NCBI GenBank assembly: GCA_916613615.1
Contig: OU744732.1
Span: forward strand, 33,813,950-33,877,949
DNA: 64,000 bases
Direction: 5' to 3'
Source: Steromphala cineraria
Lineage: Eukaryota; Mollusca; Gastropoda; Trochida; Trochidae
Below are positions 1 through 12,400 of the stretch, piece after piece. Every line of letters begins with the position of its first letter. The first letter of the stretch is position 1. The position numbers and the translations under genes were made by a program. The notes beneath the pieces were generated by a model. It worked only from the letters and a program-made list of their open reading frames with translations. It searched no databases and was not told the DNA's origin.

Positions 1-1475
1 TCACAAACTGCCAACAACATACAAAGACGTGTGTCCATGAGATGATATCAACTTTTTGTATGATAATATGCAAAATAAAACTTTTTAAAGCAAAATGTTT
101 ACAGTTGTTTAAACACATTATTATCCCCCCTACAAATTGGTAGAGGGAATATAGGTTTGAACTTTTTAGGTTTTTCTGTTCCATTAAAAGGTAAGATCTC
201 CGAAACTACACAAGATAGGACAATAAGATTAGATTGTACCAAATTAAAATGGAGTTTGAAAATCAGAAGGGTCCAATTATTTTTAAGGACTCTTTTCCTT
301 GTTCTTGTAGAAAATGTTGAGCTATAATGAAAACCAATTTCAGTGATGTTGATGACTTTTTTCCCCTTTTTTTCATGCTGTTAAAAGAGCTGAATAGAAA
401 AGATAAATGTTTCTCTGGATCTTAATCATATAAAACAAGTATGATAAAAGTTTTTGAAGAAGCAGACATTTTCTTTTCATCATGTATAATTTTTATATAG
501 TAAAAGATACAGTATTATAAGTCAACAGAAAAAAAAAACACAAATACAGGTGAATTTATGTTTATTTTGATAACCTAAACATCCAGATTCAATAAACATA
601 TAGATGCAGTACTGAACATTCAAAGATATGATGCCTTCCTATTTTAACATCCTGATATCATTACCAAAGGATGTGATTTTCATGCAAGGACAAAATATTA
701 GATTCAAGTTGATGACAACTTTCCTTTGGGAAATAGAACTGAAAAATATTGAGTGGATGGAGATTTGAACTCTATCCAGCTAGAGCTTCCTCTAACAATG
801 GCTTAATATATCCATGTTTGGACTTAAAGGACTTTCCTGTTAACAATCATGTATGATTTTTTCATGATTATTATTATATCACATTTAATCTCAATTATGT
901 TAGTGAGGTTAACACTTCAATTGTTAAAGATTTAAAATGTTGATAAATAAAGTGTATCTATCAAAAAAGAAGAACATCGTGAAATGAAGCAAATCATCAG
1001 AGCTAAAAGCATGAAATGCATTACTACAAATAACCTTGTCGTAACTGATAACTTGTATTATGAATTATCAATGAATATGCTCCTATTCTATCAACAAATT
1101 AGTTATTTCTTAATTTTGTTAATGAATAAGCATAAAACAGCACATTTCTTTTCTGGCAATGCATAAATTCCAAGATGGTGGATGAAGGCCAATAGATAGG
1201 TGTCTTTAAGCACACCAGCCAATCGCAAAGTCTCCTGCAAAAGTTGTCGGTAGCTGCTGCAAGGGATAAGTAACTCTAGTGTATCATACATTCTACATGA
1301 TTGCTGCTTATCACTCACTCTAACCGGAAAATGTCTTTGTTCTGCAGATAACTAGGTTTTGGCTGCACCAATCTGTTGTCAGAACATATGACTAGCTTGG
1401 GTCTCTAAAACGGTTGCATAGAGGAAACCTCAGCTGAATATAGTTTGAAATCTAGTCAAATCAATATTTTTTTTT
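1..1475. other. Left flank, no gene recognised
   Basis: AT-rich sequence downstream of POLR2D. The only coding-like stretch is a 71-codon minus-strand reading frame at 1103-1318. Its central part has mixed codon use and a leucine-rich, helix-like composition, but I recognise no family. I also see no convincing splice acceptor and donor pair around it. It may be a stray exon of a neighbouring gene or chance. Confidence 0.3.
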
Positions 1476-1897
1476 CAATTTCATTCCTCCATGGTTGTTT
1501 TTAATGAGACTGAAAGGAAGTGATCAATTTTAGCAATGTTCTTGACAAAATATTAAGGCATATGTCATTTTCATGACAAATTTTTCATCATGCTCCCACG
1601 TGACAAATACTAATATTTAGGCAGTCATGTGGTAAACATAATATGTCATGGACACTCCTATAACATCTTCTATTAACTGACCAGATAACCCATATATTTA
1701 CTTGTGACTGCAACATTTCAAGCATTATTTTGTTTCAATTTGATTCTTCTGAGAATTGTTGTTTTTAATCTGACTGGAAGGAAGTGATCAATCTTAGCAA
1801 GACCATGATGAAACAGTGATGAAACAAGAAAATGATTACAAATGTGACATGATGATTTCAAATTAAAACAGACATTGTAGAGGTATGATGAAAATAT

Positions 1898-4800
1898 CTA
1901 GTATTGAAAGCTTCTCTTTGTCTTTATGTCATCCAATATCTGTTGAAGTTCATCGTCTTCAAACCTTCCTTCCAAACTGCAAGAAAAAACGTTTCTGCTT
2001 TCAGAAAACTAAAACATTTATCAGTGAAATTCAAATTATTTTGCCTAACAAAAAAAACAAGAAAATATTCCTAAAAATATCAAAGGTATTACAACATTAG
2101 CTGTAAGTAAGTTACGTAAGGAATTCATATATTTCATGAATGATTGAAGAGATTTTGAAAAACTTATTGCTTTGATGATATCATAGCGTCTATCTATTAT
2201 TTTTAACCCTCAAAGATGTAAATACAAATTTTCTAAAATTAAGTCAGACCTGCAAACTTAAGCAGTGACATTAATGGGTCTGTAAAACCCAGCTTGGTAT
2301 TGCCCATCTTCCTATGCAAAGCCTAAAACGCCAGTTTCCTGTCAGTTTTATGCCTGCTGCGGACCATTGAGTTTGCTGATATCAACACTCCTACAGGCGA
2401 TTGTTAGCAATCTTCAGTTAACTTTCTGTTTGGACTGTAGCTTTCTCTCATTGTAAGCTAGAGAGCAAGCACAGAAAACTCAAGGGTATGCAGCAAGTCA
2501 TAAAACTAATAGTTCAGAAACTGGCATTTTAGGCTTTGCATAGGAAGATGGGTATTACCAGATAATTATCACACTGCAGTATCCTATACAGGATGATTTT
2601 ATGAATGCTTCAGGAGATCCACATACCTTGGTATCAGTGACTTTGCCTCCTCAGCGGTTTCAGGACATAGATTTGCTAATGCTGCCAGTTCAAACTTGTG
2701 AAGTTTTTTCTGCATGAGTGAACTGAAAGAATGAAATAAAGACTCTTGAATACAAGTTTAATATTCTTGACAAAATAGATAAGGCATATTGTCATTTTTA
2801 TGACAATTTTTTCAGACTCTCCCCTGGCAAATACTAATATTCAGGTACTTGTGTGGTAAACATAATACAGTCAGGCCTCGATAATCTGAACGCTTCCGTT
2901 TTTCACCAAAAACGTTCGGATAGTGAGGTGTTCGGATTACTAAAATGAACCAAACAAGTTGGAGTTACTCCACTTTGAATCTACTGACAGAAGAGAACGT
3001 ATTTAGTATATCAAGCGAGTTTATTTCATATACATATATATATTTATAACTATAACACAATTTACTAAAATCATAAACTCAAGAAACACAAAGTGAGACA
3101 TTTCAATTTATTACAATCAGAAACTACCGTCACTCTCAACTCACGTATCAATCCACTGTCATTGAAGTTTATCAGTGTGTTGATCACTTACCCGAACAGA
3201 TTTGATGAACGGCCGGATTAATGAAGCAGAAATAGTGATAGTTAACTAATCCGTTACAGCTAATTGGCGTTCGAATTCGGAGACTGAATCAACGGATAAA
3301 TGAATCAACATTTAATGAGTTTATATAGAGATTAGTTTGGTTACAGCTGGCTACCGTTCAGATACCGCGGGATTCGGATTATCGTTGGACGGATTATTGA
3401 GGTCTGACTGTATGTCATTGACACTCCTATAACATCTAACCAGAGAACCCATATATTTACTGATGACTGCAACATTTCAAGCATTAAATAAAGGTTTAGA
3501 AAAATATCTTCAGGACACAGCAAATTAAGTTGTTACAGGCTTACAGGGGGGCCATATTCCCAATACTTTGAAGATCTCACATTGACAAATTGATGTTAAC
3601 TTTCCACTCAATCACATATTTTTTAGTAACACTCAGTTCGTAAGATATCATAGTTTCTCTAATTTTATGACACTAAAATTGTCAAAAGATTTTTCAGAAA
3701 ATGTCCATAGTTGTACTATTTTTCATTGGTAAGTAAGTCAGTGACTTTTGACCCATGTAATTACCTTCTGACAGCTACGATGGTCTCCCTATTCATTGAT
3801 CAATTAGCGACTTTTTGAGCGAGTCAAAGCAAAATGTAAGTCAGTGACTTTCGACCACTGCTTTCGACCCATGTAATTACCTCCTGACAGCTTCGATGAT
3901 CTCTCTATACTTTTTGAGCGAGACAAAGTAAAAATGTAGTAAGCCTGTGACCTGGAACTGAAGTCATTACCTCCTGACAGCTTTGATGGTTTCTCAATAC
4001 TTCTTGAGCGAGACAAAGTAAAATGAGGTAAGCCTGTGACCTTGGTAATTACCTTCTGACAGCTGCGATGGTCTCCCTATTCTTGAACTTGCTGAACCTG
4101 GAGCAGTAGTTGAGGGTCTTCATGAACACTTCAGATAACTCCTGTTCTTCTTCCGCACTCTCGTTCTGCTGCTTCCTGTCAAGTTGATTAATTAATAATT
4201 GAGCTGCAAGCTGCAAGCATCGTTTTACATGCTGAAGTTAATGGGATTTAGTTAGGTATGTGGATGTGTCTATACCTATATGCGAATTGTATTCAAAGCA
4301 AACATATTCACTACGAATCGAAATGGTAAATGATGTCATTATGATATTTACCACTAGGGTTGTATAAGACCATATAACCATTCACTATTATCTTTCTCTT
4401 TCAAATAACAATGGTAAAAAATCCAGAGTTGAAATTGTGTCTTCTGTGTAACTTTTTTAACTTGGTTTAAAAAAACTAGTCATGTGTTATTGGTGTTTTA
4501 ACTTCAATGAAAAAAAATAGGGTTTTGTTACTTGTCACTGTCAGAAATTATATTCCAGGTATACATATTATGCAATATTTGGCAAACAACAGACCATCAC
4601 CAAAAAGGTCTAGCAATAAAGGCTCCAAAATAACAAAGCAGCCTATCAAGAAGTCTTGTTATGTCATTTGATAGGGTTTTTTGAATATATGTTTAAAGGT
4701 TAAAAAGGTGCTAGGACATGTTGAAAAATGATCATGACTTTCGGCGTGTAATTGTAGGGCATTGTGGGCAGACAAGATTCAGTGACTTCAGATTCTGTTC

Positions 4801-5987
4801 GCCGGACTTAGCCGTAGTTTTAGTCGGTTACTGTCTGATTTAAGAAATACAAATTGGGGGAGATCTGCACTTTACCAGGCGCTAGTGATTTTATGTGCAA
4901 TATGTACCCAACCCTTACACAATACAAACTAACCCAAATCGATCATCGCTACTGGCTGGGGACCAGTTATCGCCGGGGACCAGTTTATCGCCACTACTTC
5001 GTTTTTGCGCATGTGCATATCTGATCGCGTCATTTTTTGTGTGAAAAGAAAGGCAATATCACCGGAAACTTGGATATCGGAAAAAAATTCCATGGTGTGT
5101 TAACTATAAAATATAATATGATGAATCATAAGAAAATATTCAGAAAATTTACAACAGGGTCGGGGGGATGTCATGTATGTCAAAATAGTCATATTTTTGA
5201 TTTTTGAAATCAATGTTCATTTATGAAATGTATACAATACTTCTATAATGAAAAAAGAAATAATTTCATTTTAAAAAATTATGTTGCATTAGATGAAAAT
5301 CAATAAATCATGAAGTGGCGATAAACTGGTCCTGTTAGTTGGTTTGAAAGCACAACATAGACACTCGAACTTTCGCATCCTGGATTTACTCAAATACACG
5401 ATAGACAACTGTAAACAAGCAAAAAAGAAAGGCAAATAGCTAATCAATCATCAATATGAGTAATGTTTGATTTGGTTGAAAAGCAAATAAGTAAAAAGTT
5501 ATAAACCTCGAAAAAACGGCGATAACTGGTCCCCAGCCAGTACGGATCCAAGGGGGGGGGGGAAAGATAGTCAACAAGTAAATGCGGTCCGTAAATCGTT
5601 CTATCCAAATTCTCAAATGAAGGAGTAAAAGTCCAGTATGAATTATGAAACTTTATCCCTCACCTGTGTTCAAGCAACATCTGTACTTCTGAGATAAGAA
5701 GAGTTTCAGCATTTTCAAACTCTGAAAACAGAAAAGCTGATCTTAACACATTGCTCGACCTGATACTTTTTGTTTTCATCAAATCTATGACGTTTTGGCA
5801 TGAACACTAAGAATATTTCGTTTACATCGGGCAATTAACCATTATCATACTAGAAATTTCATCGTTAGTGAAAATAGGAATTTCATGAGACTTTTTATCC
5901 GATCTTCAACAAATTTATACCTTTTGGAAATTGTAATTCTGAAGAATCTTCTTCCTGGGCTTCGTTCGGTAACACGTTCGCCGCCAT
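1898..5987 (-). CDS. POLR2D: RNA polymerase II subunit RPB4 (POLR2D), 5 exons, complete
   Basis: RPB4 pairs with RPB7 (POLR2G) to form the detachable stalk of RNA polymerase II, which acts in initiation and mRNA export and decay. Coding exons on the minus strand, 5' to 3': 5921-5987, 5664-5721, 4053-4175, 2627-2722, 1898-1976. That is 423 nt, 140 codons plus TAG. All introns are GT-AG and phase is kept at each junction. The translation matches the metazoan family throughout: start MAAN, then [81 protein letters not shown], and the conserved end TKRSFQY. The human protein is 142 aa, so this looks full length. Intron 3 carries a pogo-like MITE and extra copies of the exon 3 end. The gene is head-to-head with the SLC2A gene. 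The exons are too short to show up as long reading frames. Confidence 0.96.
2290..2565. repeat. Fold-back (long imperfect palindrome) element in POLR2D intron 4
   Basis: The arm 2295-2338 (core cccatcttcctatgcaaagc) is the near-perfect reverse complement of 2517-2561. Weaker complementarity continues inward (agttttatgcctgctgc against gcagcaagtcataaaact), giving arms close to 100 bp. No coding potential. It is probably a small non-autonomous fold-back or MITE insertion. Confidence 0.75.
2878..3410. mobile_element. pogo/Tigger-like MITE with TA target duplication
   Basis: A 533-bp insertion with terminal inverted repeats cagtcaggcctcgataatc (2878-2896) and gattattgaggtctgactg (3392-3410), flanked by TA at 2876-2877 and 3411-3412. 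Ends of the form CAGTCAGRCCTCRATAA with TA duplications are typical of Tc1/mariner (pogo/Tigger-type) derivatives. No transposase. It lies in POLR2D intron 3. The duplicated segment at 1621-1727 preserves the uninterrupted target site. Confidence 0.85.
3733..4052 (-). repeat. Tandem copies of POLR2D exon-3 end plus splice donor
   Basis: Read on the minus strand, the last bases of exon 3 and its donor (ctgtcagaaggtaattac) are repeated three more times downstream in intron 3. The copied exon/intron boundaries fall at 3971, 3881 and 3765; the genuine one is at 4053. Spacings are 82, 90 and 116 bp. The farthest copy keeps about 27 nt of exon sequence nearly unchanged, and all copies keep an AG/GTAAT donor. 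A linker 'tttgtctcgctcaa' is shared between copies. Confidence 0.85.
4950..5542. mobile_element. MITE with 25-bp perfect terminal inverted repeats
   Basis: Left end 4950-4974 (tactggctggggaccagtta...) is the exact reverse complement of 5518-5542. A second inverted pair lies just inside: ggaccagtttatcgccact at 4977-4995 and its complement at 5314-5332. The ends begin and finish with TA, so a Tc1/mariner-type TA duplication is likely. Length is 593 bp with no transposase. It lies in POLR2D intron 2. Confidence 0.85.
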
Positions 5988-6423
5988 GTTTATTACACAA
6001 TAAGCTGTAATGAAAATGAAACGAATTAAGATCAACCAAACATTTGAAAAATTAAAAAAGAAAGATACTTTAACCTCTATATGTAATTGCCTGAATATAG
6101 CTACTTGTTTTTAAGAAAACGTCTGCAAAAATCAACAAGCGATGCAAATAAACATACACAAAGAATATCTAAAATACTGAAATCAAGGAATTCCAAATCC
6201 TGCTTTTAGATTATTGTTGCGATTTGGCGATATTGTTCGCGAACATTTGTCTAAAATAGCGTCGATATCGAATCTTGTTATTATAGATCTTGGTAAATAT
6301 GAACGTTATTTAACACATCGCAATCACTTAGAATATTGTTAAGGTAACATCAAGAACTCACCAATGTAAACGAATCGTCAAAACACATTCAATTGTCACG
6401 TGCTCATCACGTGACATAACAAA
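5988..6423. promoter_or_regulatory. Shared intergenic promoter region between POLR2D and SLC2A
   Basis: Only 436 bp separate the two divergent start codons, so both core promoters and 5' UTRs must lie here unless unseen upstream exons exist. I see no clear TATA box placed for either gene. The clearest element is the paired E-box at 6397-6413, close to the SLC2A start. Confidence 0.6.
6397..6413. promoter_or_regulatory. Paired E-boxes matching a carbohydrate response element (ChoRE)
   Basis: The sequence CACGTGctcatCACGTG gives two perfect CACGTG E-boxes separated by exactly 5 bp, ending 10 bp before the SLC2A ATG. The established ChoRE consensus, bound by MondoA/ChREBP-Mlx heterodimers, is two E-boxes spaced by 5 bp. 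The match is visible in the sequence. Glucose-responsive use here is inference. Binding by USF, MITF/TFE or Myc/Max is an alternative reading. Confidence 0.7.
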
Positions 6424-9400
6424 ATGGCGGAGTACTCGGATACTTCACCTCTTCTTGACGAAACAAATGAAATAGACGATTATAGCGTGAATAAGAGCAA
6501 GAAAAAACAAGTAAGCAAACTCCCTATCCCATTTCGATTTGTGTTCCCATATTTTATTGCACAGGAAAAATTATTTGGCGAATTATTTTTGAGTTTCATA
6601 TTTTGACAGCTAACCTGATAAAATTAAATGATATCAAATGGATCATTGATAACGAGTGTCAACACAATTTGACACCATTCATTATGTTTCTTGGTAGACC
6701 CTTTTTTCTTCAAATGAGTATTTTTTTCAACAGTGAAAATCATGTGATTTGTAATTAATTAAATTTTAGAATCCATCTGTAAACATGTATATCTAATTGT
6801 TATATCTTCATAATTAGGGGATAAATCCATTCTGTTTTTTATTTTGGGGTTGTATGTCGTGCATTCTTTACCCCTAAATAAACATTTCAAACTCGGTTTG
6901 ATGAAACAGACTGTGACAGGAAAAGTGGTCATTAGAGGTAGGGGCAGTGACAGCATTCAGTGAAATTAAAGAATAAAGTCGCTTCCGTTCATTTGACGAA
7001 TCGCTGTATGAGAGGTGTTGCGATCGTTGATTTTGTTTTTAGATCTGTGGACTATGATTAATTTACATCGCTAAGCAGTAAGAAACACTTCAAACAGGAA
7101 CAAAAAACCTGGTTATTCGATTAAAATTTGTAGGTGTTTCAAAATGTCGACAAGTTTCTGATATTGAAATTTAAAGTGTCGTCGCCAACATGTCATGTGT
7201 AAACAGAAAGTCGCTGAGTGCAAATTGTTTTCTCGTGCACAGAGGAATGTGAAGCGGTCGTAAATATTTAGAAGTGATTATCGGCGAAATAATTACTCCA
7301 AAATGTTTATGAGTAACCAATCAGAACGCAGTATTTTCAAACTAGTTTTCGTGTCATGTTAGAATACAAATTTTCCACTAACATTATCATAAGATATTTG
7401 TTATTGTTGAAACTGTATGGTGTATTTCATGAATTGCAGGCATTTAATGGACGTCTAGGACTATGTATTGCTGCAATTACAATTGGATCTGCTTTCCAGT
7501 TTGGATATAATACCGGTGTTGTTAATTCACCAGAAGATGTAAGTTGTGATATACATTTACATTGTTTTGATGTAATGTGATCGATTGAAAGGATATAACT
7601 CAATACAATCAATCTGATGAACAGGGATTAACTCTCAAAACATTAACCTCAAAATTCAGTCTGATTAAAAACAATCATGTTTAGAGGCATACATATAGTT
7701 GGGATCAATATCCTCTCTGTCATGGTCTGACCGCACCCACCTTTGTCGCATGTTTCTGATGTGAGTTTATCTGACCAGTCGTACAGTGCAGGCAAATGCT
7801 TTTGGTATCAGTAACTGGGGGAAAGTAATTCCAGTGTACCATTTGCTATACAAACGTTATATCAACACATTTTATTAACAACTTTGTCTGTGCTAAACTG
7901 GTTACAGCAACATGCAAATAAGGTTAGCTGCATTCAGACCTTGTTGAGGGGAATCTATCTGATGTTCCCAGTTGCGTAAATATTTTGAAATAAATATTCA
8001 CCGGAACATGGTCAAAATTCTGTTCCTCGGTGTTGGCTGACTTCATGTCGTGATTATGGATGTTTCCCTCTCTTCTTAACTCAACACATTTTTGGAAGAA
8101 ACAGTACCTTGTATTGATAAAAATTAAAATAGTAGTTAAAATCCCAATCATAAAACATGTTTAGTGTTGATTATCACAATGTTATATCGTAGTAATAAAG
8201 TAGTGAACAAAAAAATAGGTATAATCCACAATTTGTATTTTTATTTCTAATTATTCTAGTAATAAACAATTTTATATGTGGATTATGTCACATTTTTATT
8301 TATCAATAGTTCAATTCTTATTTCAGATTATTCAAGACTTTTACAATGTGACCTATTTTGATCGAAATGGCAAATACATGTCAGAAAGTCTGATAACACT
8401 ACTGTGGTCAATCACCGTGGCTATATACTGTGTTGGAGGAATGATAGGGGGTGTCAGTGCAGGATTCTGGGCCAATAAATATGGGCGGTAAGTATAGCAT
8501 CTAGGGATTCTTGTCGTCTTTAACATATTTGACAGAACTTCTCAGCGCAGAAGTGTCAGACCGAGTTCAATCAAATTTGCATGTCGGCATGTGTAAATGT
8601 CCCTTTTGGATTTTCAACTTCTTGAAATTTATATTTTTTCCAGTAATCTTGAAAATATAACTTGATATTGTGACAATCATGGACATTTGAAAAAGTTAAC
8701 CGTTTTATATTTCAGTTTCCTCAATGATGAGAGATATGTATTTTGTCTGTTTACTTATCTTATAGTTTTAAGATCAATAATCTGATCTATGGGAACTGAT
8801 AGGATATGTCATCTTCTGATGACTCTTGTTAAATTTTTGATAAACTTCTTACATTATTTTGTGTAGCCAATGTCAGCTATTTTTGTAAAACCAATAAATA
8901 TAAGATAACCCCATCGACCCCTGGCCACGTGGGTCATGTAAGGGTGTTCTGTGCTAAACTGTGGCAGAATTAAGAAAAAAAGATTTTTATAAAAAAATAT
9001 ATATAATATATGTTTGTCAATCTGCAACTTTATTCTAATTCAACATGAACCATTTTCTATAGAAAAGGGGCGCTCCTGAGAAACAATGTGCTGGCGGTAA
9101 TAGCGGCCGGTCTCCTTGGTTGTTCAAAACTAGCCAAGTCTTACGAGATGCTTATCGCTGGCCGTTTTGTTGCTGGAATAAATGCGGGTAAGTAAATAAA
9201 CCTAGCCCTATATTTGACAGTGCTCCTCCAGGGATCAAAATAACAATGGTATATATCTGCAATAGGAATCTGCTTCAAAAACATGCCTCAAAGCTTGATC
9301 ATTCTTGCTATTACTCATTATATTCTTGAGTCTACATTAAAGTCATTCTTTCCCCACAGAGGTAGAGTACCGGTAAGTCATGAAATGTGAATCCAACCTC

Positions 9401-12400
9401 TGTTCTAATAAGACTGTATCCATGTTTTCTGTCAGTTTCTCCTGGCAGTAAACATTTGAACAACCAAACACTTTTCGCATGATTTTTTTCCAAAAAGGCC
9501 TTTGCCATGATTCAGTAGCAAAAATGAGTTACTCATATAATGTGAATCTAACCTCTGTTCATATAAGACCAAATCCCTGGTAGTGGTTTCCAGCCAATTC
9601 CCTAGCAAAAAAATTGGTACCTAATCTCATCTCTACGGGATTCTGTCAGGTCTTAGATTTGTAACAAGTAACAACGTAATATTAAATAAGGAAGCGAATC
9701 TATGATTTGATTTCAATGGGATTGAATTGGTACCACAAACCATTTCATTTCAGCTACCGGTAATGAAAACACTTCTCTCATGGAAAGGGTGGATTGCCAT
9801 GAATCAGAAGCCAAAATGATAACTTTTGAACAGCTTTGCTGATTGTACGACAAACTTAAATTGTGTCAGGCCTTTCCCTTTCTGGCAAACAAACTAGGCT
9901 AAAATCAAACAGAGGCTAGATCAACATTTCATGACCAGACGTGTTCCAGTAAGTGTTCTTGGGAGTCCTGAAACTTTTTTATAAGCTTCAGGTGTTAATA
10001 CAGGTAAGCCCCCTTTAATTGACTATCATTATTTGTTGTGTTTCAGGTGTAAACACAGGTATTGTACCCATGTACCTGTCTGAGATTGCCCCCATCTCCC
10101 TGCGAGGACTAGCAGGAACCTTCAACCAGTTTGCCATCACCTCCGGGGTATGTGTCTCTCAACTTCTGGGTCTGAAGATGATCCTGGGAACCGATGAGCT
10201 CTGGCCTATTGTTCTAGGTATGTTGATTGCAGAACCTTTTAATCTTTGTTTATCGTTAAATTTTATTTACAGAGAATATCGCAAGCAAATAATTACCCTG
10301 TGGCCCCTACTAAGGTGTAAACCCTTTTTTATCTTCTTCTCCAGAAGCACAATGCATAGCACACAATGCATGTTTTGTAGAGACTCCTTAGGTAATGGGA
10401 AATTTCAGAACCTTGTGATCTATATTTATCATTCAAGTCTATTTACAAAGAATTTCGAAAAAGCAAAAAATTATACTAATTATTTCATGAATGTACTATA
10501 GGCCTGTGGCTTTATACATTCTGAAATAAGGACTGATTTGACTTGTGTTTGAGTTGTAGGTAGCATTTAAGGTTAGGTTACTGTTACAATAATTTGGCGC
10601 AAAATAATGTCCATATTTTTATTATGTTTAAGTTTTGACATACTTAACTTTTTTATTACATGCTGATCCTGATTATGTAGTCTTATCAGTCAAGGAAACC
10701 TAGCCTCAATAATACTTGCTAAACACCCACATTAAAGCTAGCTAAATGCAGTAGCAGGTCCTGTCAGCTGACCTTATGGTGTATGTAGTCGTGTTTTCTG
10801 CCCCCCAGCAATGACGGCGGTGCCAGTGGTGTTCCAGCTACTGACCCTGGTCTGGTGTCCCGAGAGTCCACGGTTCCTCATGCTGGGTCGGGGGGACGAG
10901 GGTTCCGCTAGGGAGGGTACGTGTCATAGAGAATAATCACGTCTTGTTTAATTACAGTTTATGCAATGAGCAATCAATATATTACTAAACTCTGTCCTTT
11001 TTGATACATTTTTGTGAAGAATTTATTTCTTTAACTACAATAAAGAAGTTGAGCATCCATAAAAGTCCTTGTCTTCTTTTAAAAAATGTTTTCAAATGTT
11101 TCATTTATTCCTCATTGATTTTTTTGTAAAGAGAGCAAGAAAATTGCTTGCTTTAGTAATTGAGATTGAAGTCTACATGTTTTCATTTTTGGCACACATC
11201 ATATCTTGTTTTTATGATGTTTGATGTTAATTACAATATGTAAAATTATTTTTACATTTCAGCCCTCGCTTGGTTGAGAAACACATACGACGTAGAGGAC
11301 GAAGTAAATGAGATGAAACTGGAACGGTTTGAGGAAACTAAACGTGAAAAGGTATAGTTTGTTCAGGTTTCTAGACATTCTTTTTACATTTTTAACTGAA
11401 AAGGTAATAAGATTGATTTTTGGGTTGAAATAAAATCTAATTTTCATATCTTCTTATATCGGTACCAGTACTTTGAGCTATGTTTTCTTTTCAGTTTCTG
11501 ATCTCACATCTATTCACGATGAATGAACTAAGAATTCCCCTCATCATCAGCATCATACTTCAACTAGCACAGCAGTTCTCAGGAATAAACGCGGTAAGGA
11601 AGTCATGTAATATAAAGTATTTCAAACTAAGATGGTACACTACATTAGCATTTTTTTTCAAATGGACTTACCTAGCTGACAATACTGTTATTTTTATTTT
11701 TATAGGTTACATAACAACATTATCGTTAATGCTGAATTTTTAGCTCATCTGGCCTGTAAGGCCCGATGGGCTTATGGCATGGCATGGTGTCCGGCGTCCG
11801 TCCGTCCATCCGTCCGTCCGTCCATCCGTCCGTCCGTAAACTTTGTGGAATTTCGACTTCTTCTCCAGAACCATAAGGCCTAGAAAACTGAAACTTTATG
11901 TACAGACTCCTTGGCTAGTGAGGATTATAAATTGTAGCTTTTGTGGCCCTGTAACCCCTAATAAGGGTCAAAGGGGCCACACCCTAAAAACCTATTTTCA
12001 TCTTCTTCTCCAGAACCATGAGACCTAGGAAGCTGAAACGTTGTGTACAGACTCCTTGACTAGTGAGGATTATAAATTGTAGCTTTGGTGGACCTGTGAC
12101 CCCAAATAAGGGCCACAGGGGCCACACCATAAAAAAACTATTTTCTTCTTCTTCTCCAGAACCATAGGGCCTAGAAAGCTGAAACTTTGTGTACAGACTC
12201 CTTGGCTAGTGAGGATTATAAATTGTAGCTTTTGTGGCCCTGTGACCCCTAATAAGGGCCACAAGAGCCACACCCTAAAAAACTATTTTCATCTTCTTCT
12301 CCAGAACCATGAGGCCTAGGAAGCTGAAACGTTGTGTACAGACTCCTTGACTAGTGGGGATTATAAATTGTAGCTTTGGTGGACCTGTGAACCCTAATAA

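Larger units (their letters stand above)
1476..3490. repeat. Dispersed/tandem segmental duplication downstream of and inside POLR2D
   Basis: A block beginning near 1476 (tttcaatttcattc, then ggaagtgatcaat) recurs at 1733, a 257-bp step. The segment 1541-1727, running from 'cttgacaaaat' to 'caacatttcaagcatta', recurs at 2765-2877 and continues at 3411-3490. The second copy is interrupted at a TA by the MITE at 2878-3410. The copies are clearly similar but diverged. POLR2D exon 5 (1898-1976) and exon 4 (2627-2722) lie between the copies. Confidence 0.7.

Noticed and set aside
3804..4016. Minus-strand frame rich in RS/SK repeats
   Set aside because: It is the translation of the tandem exon-3-end duplication, not in frame with POLR2D.
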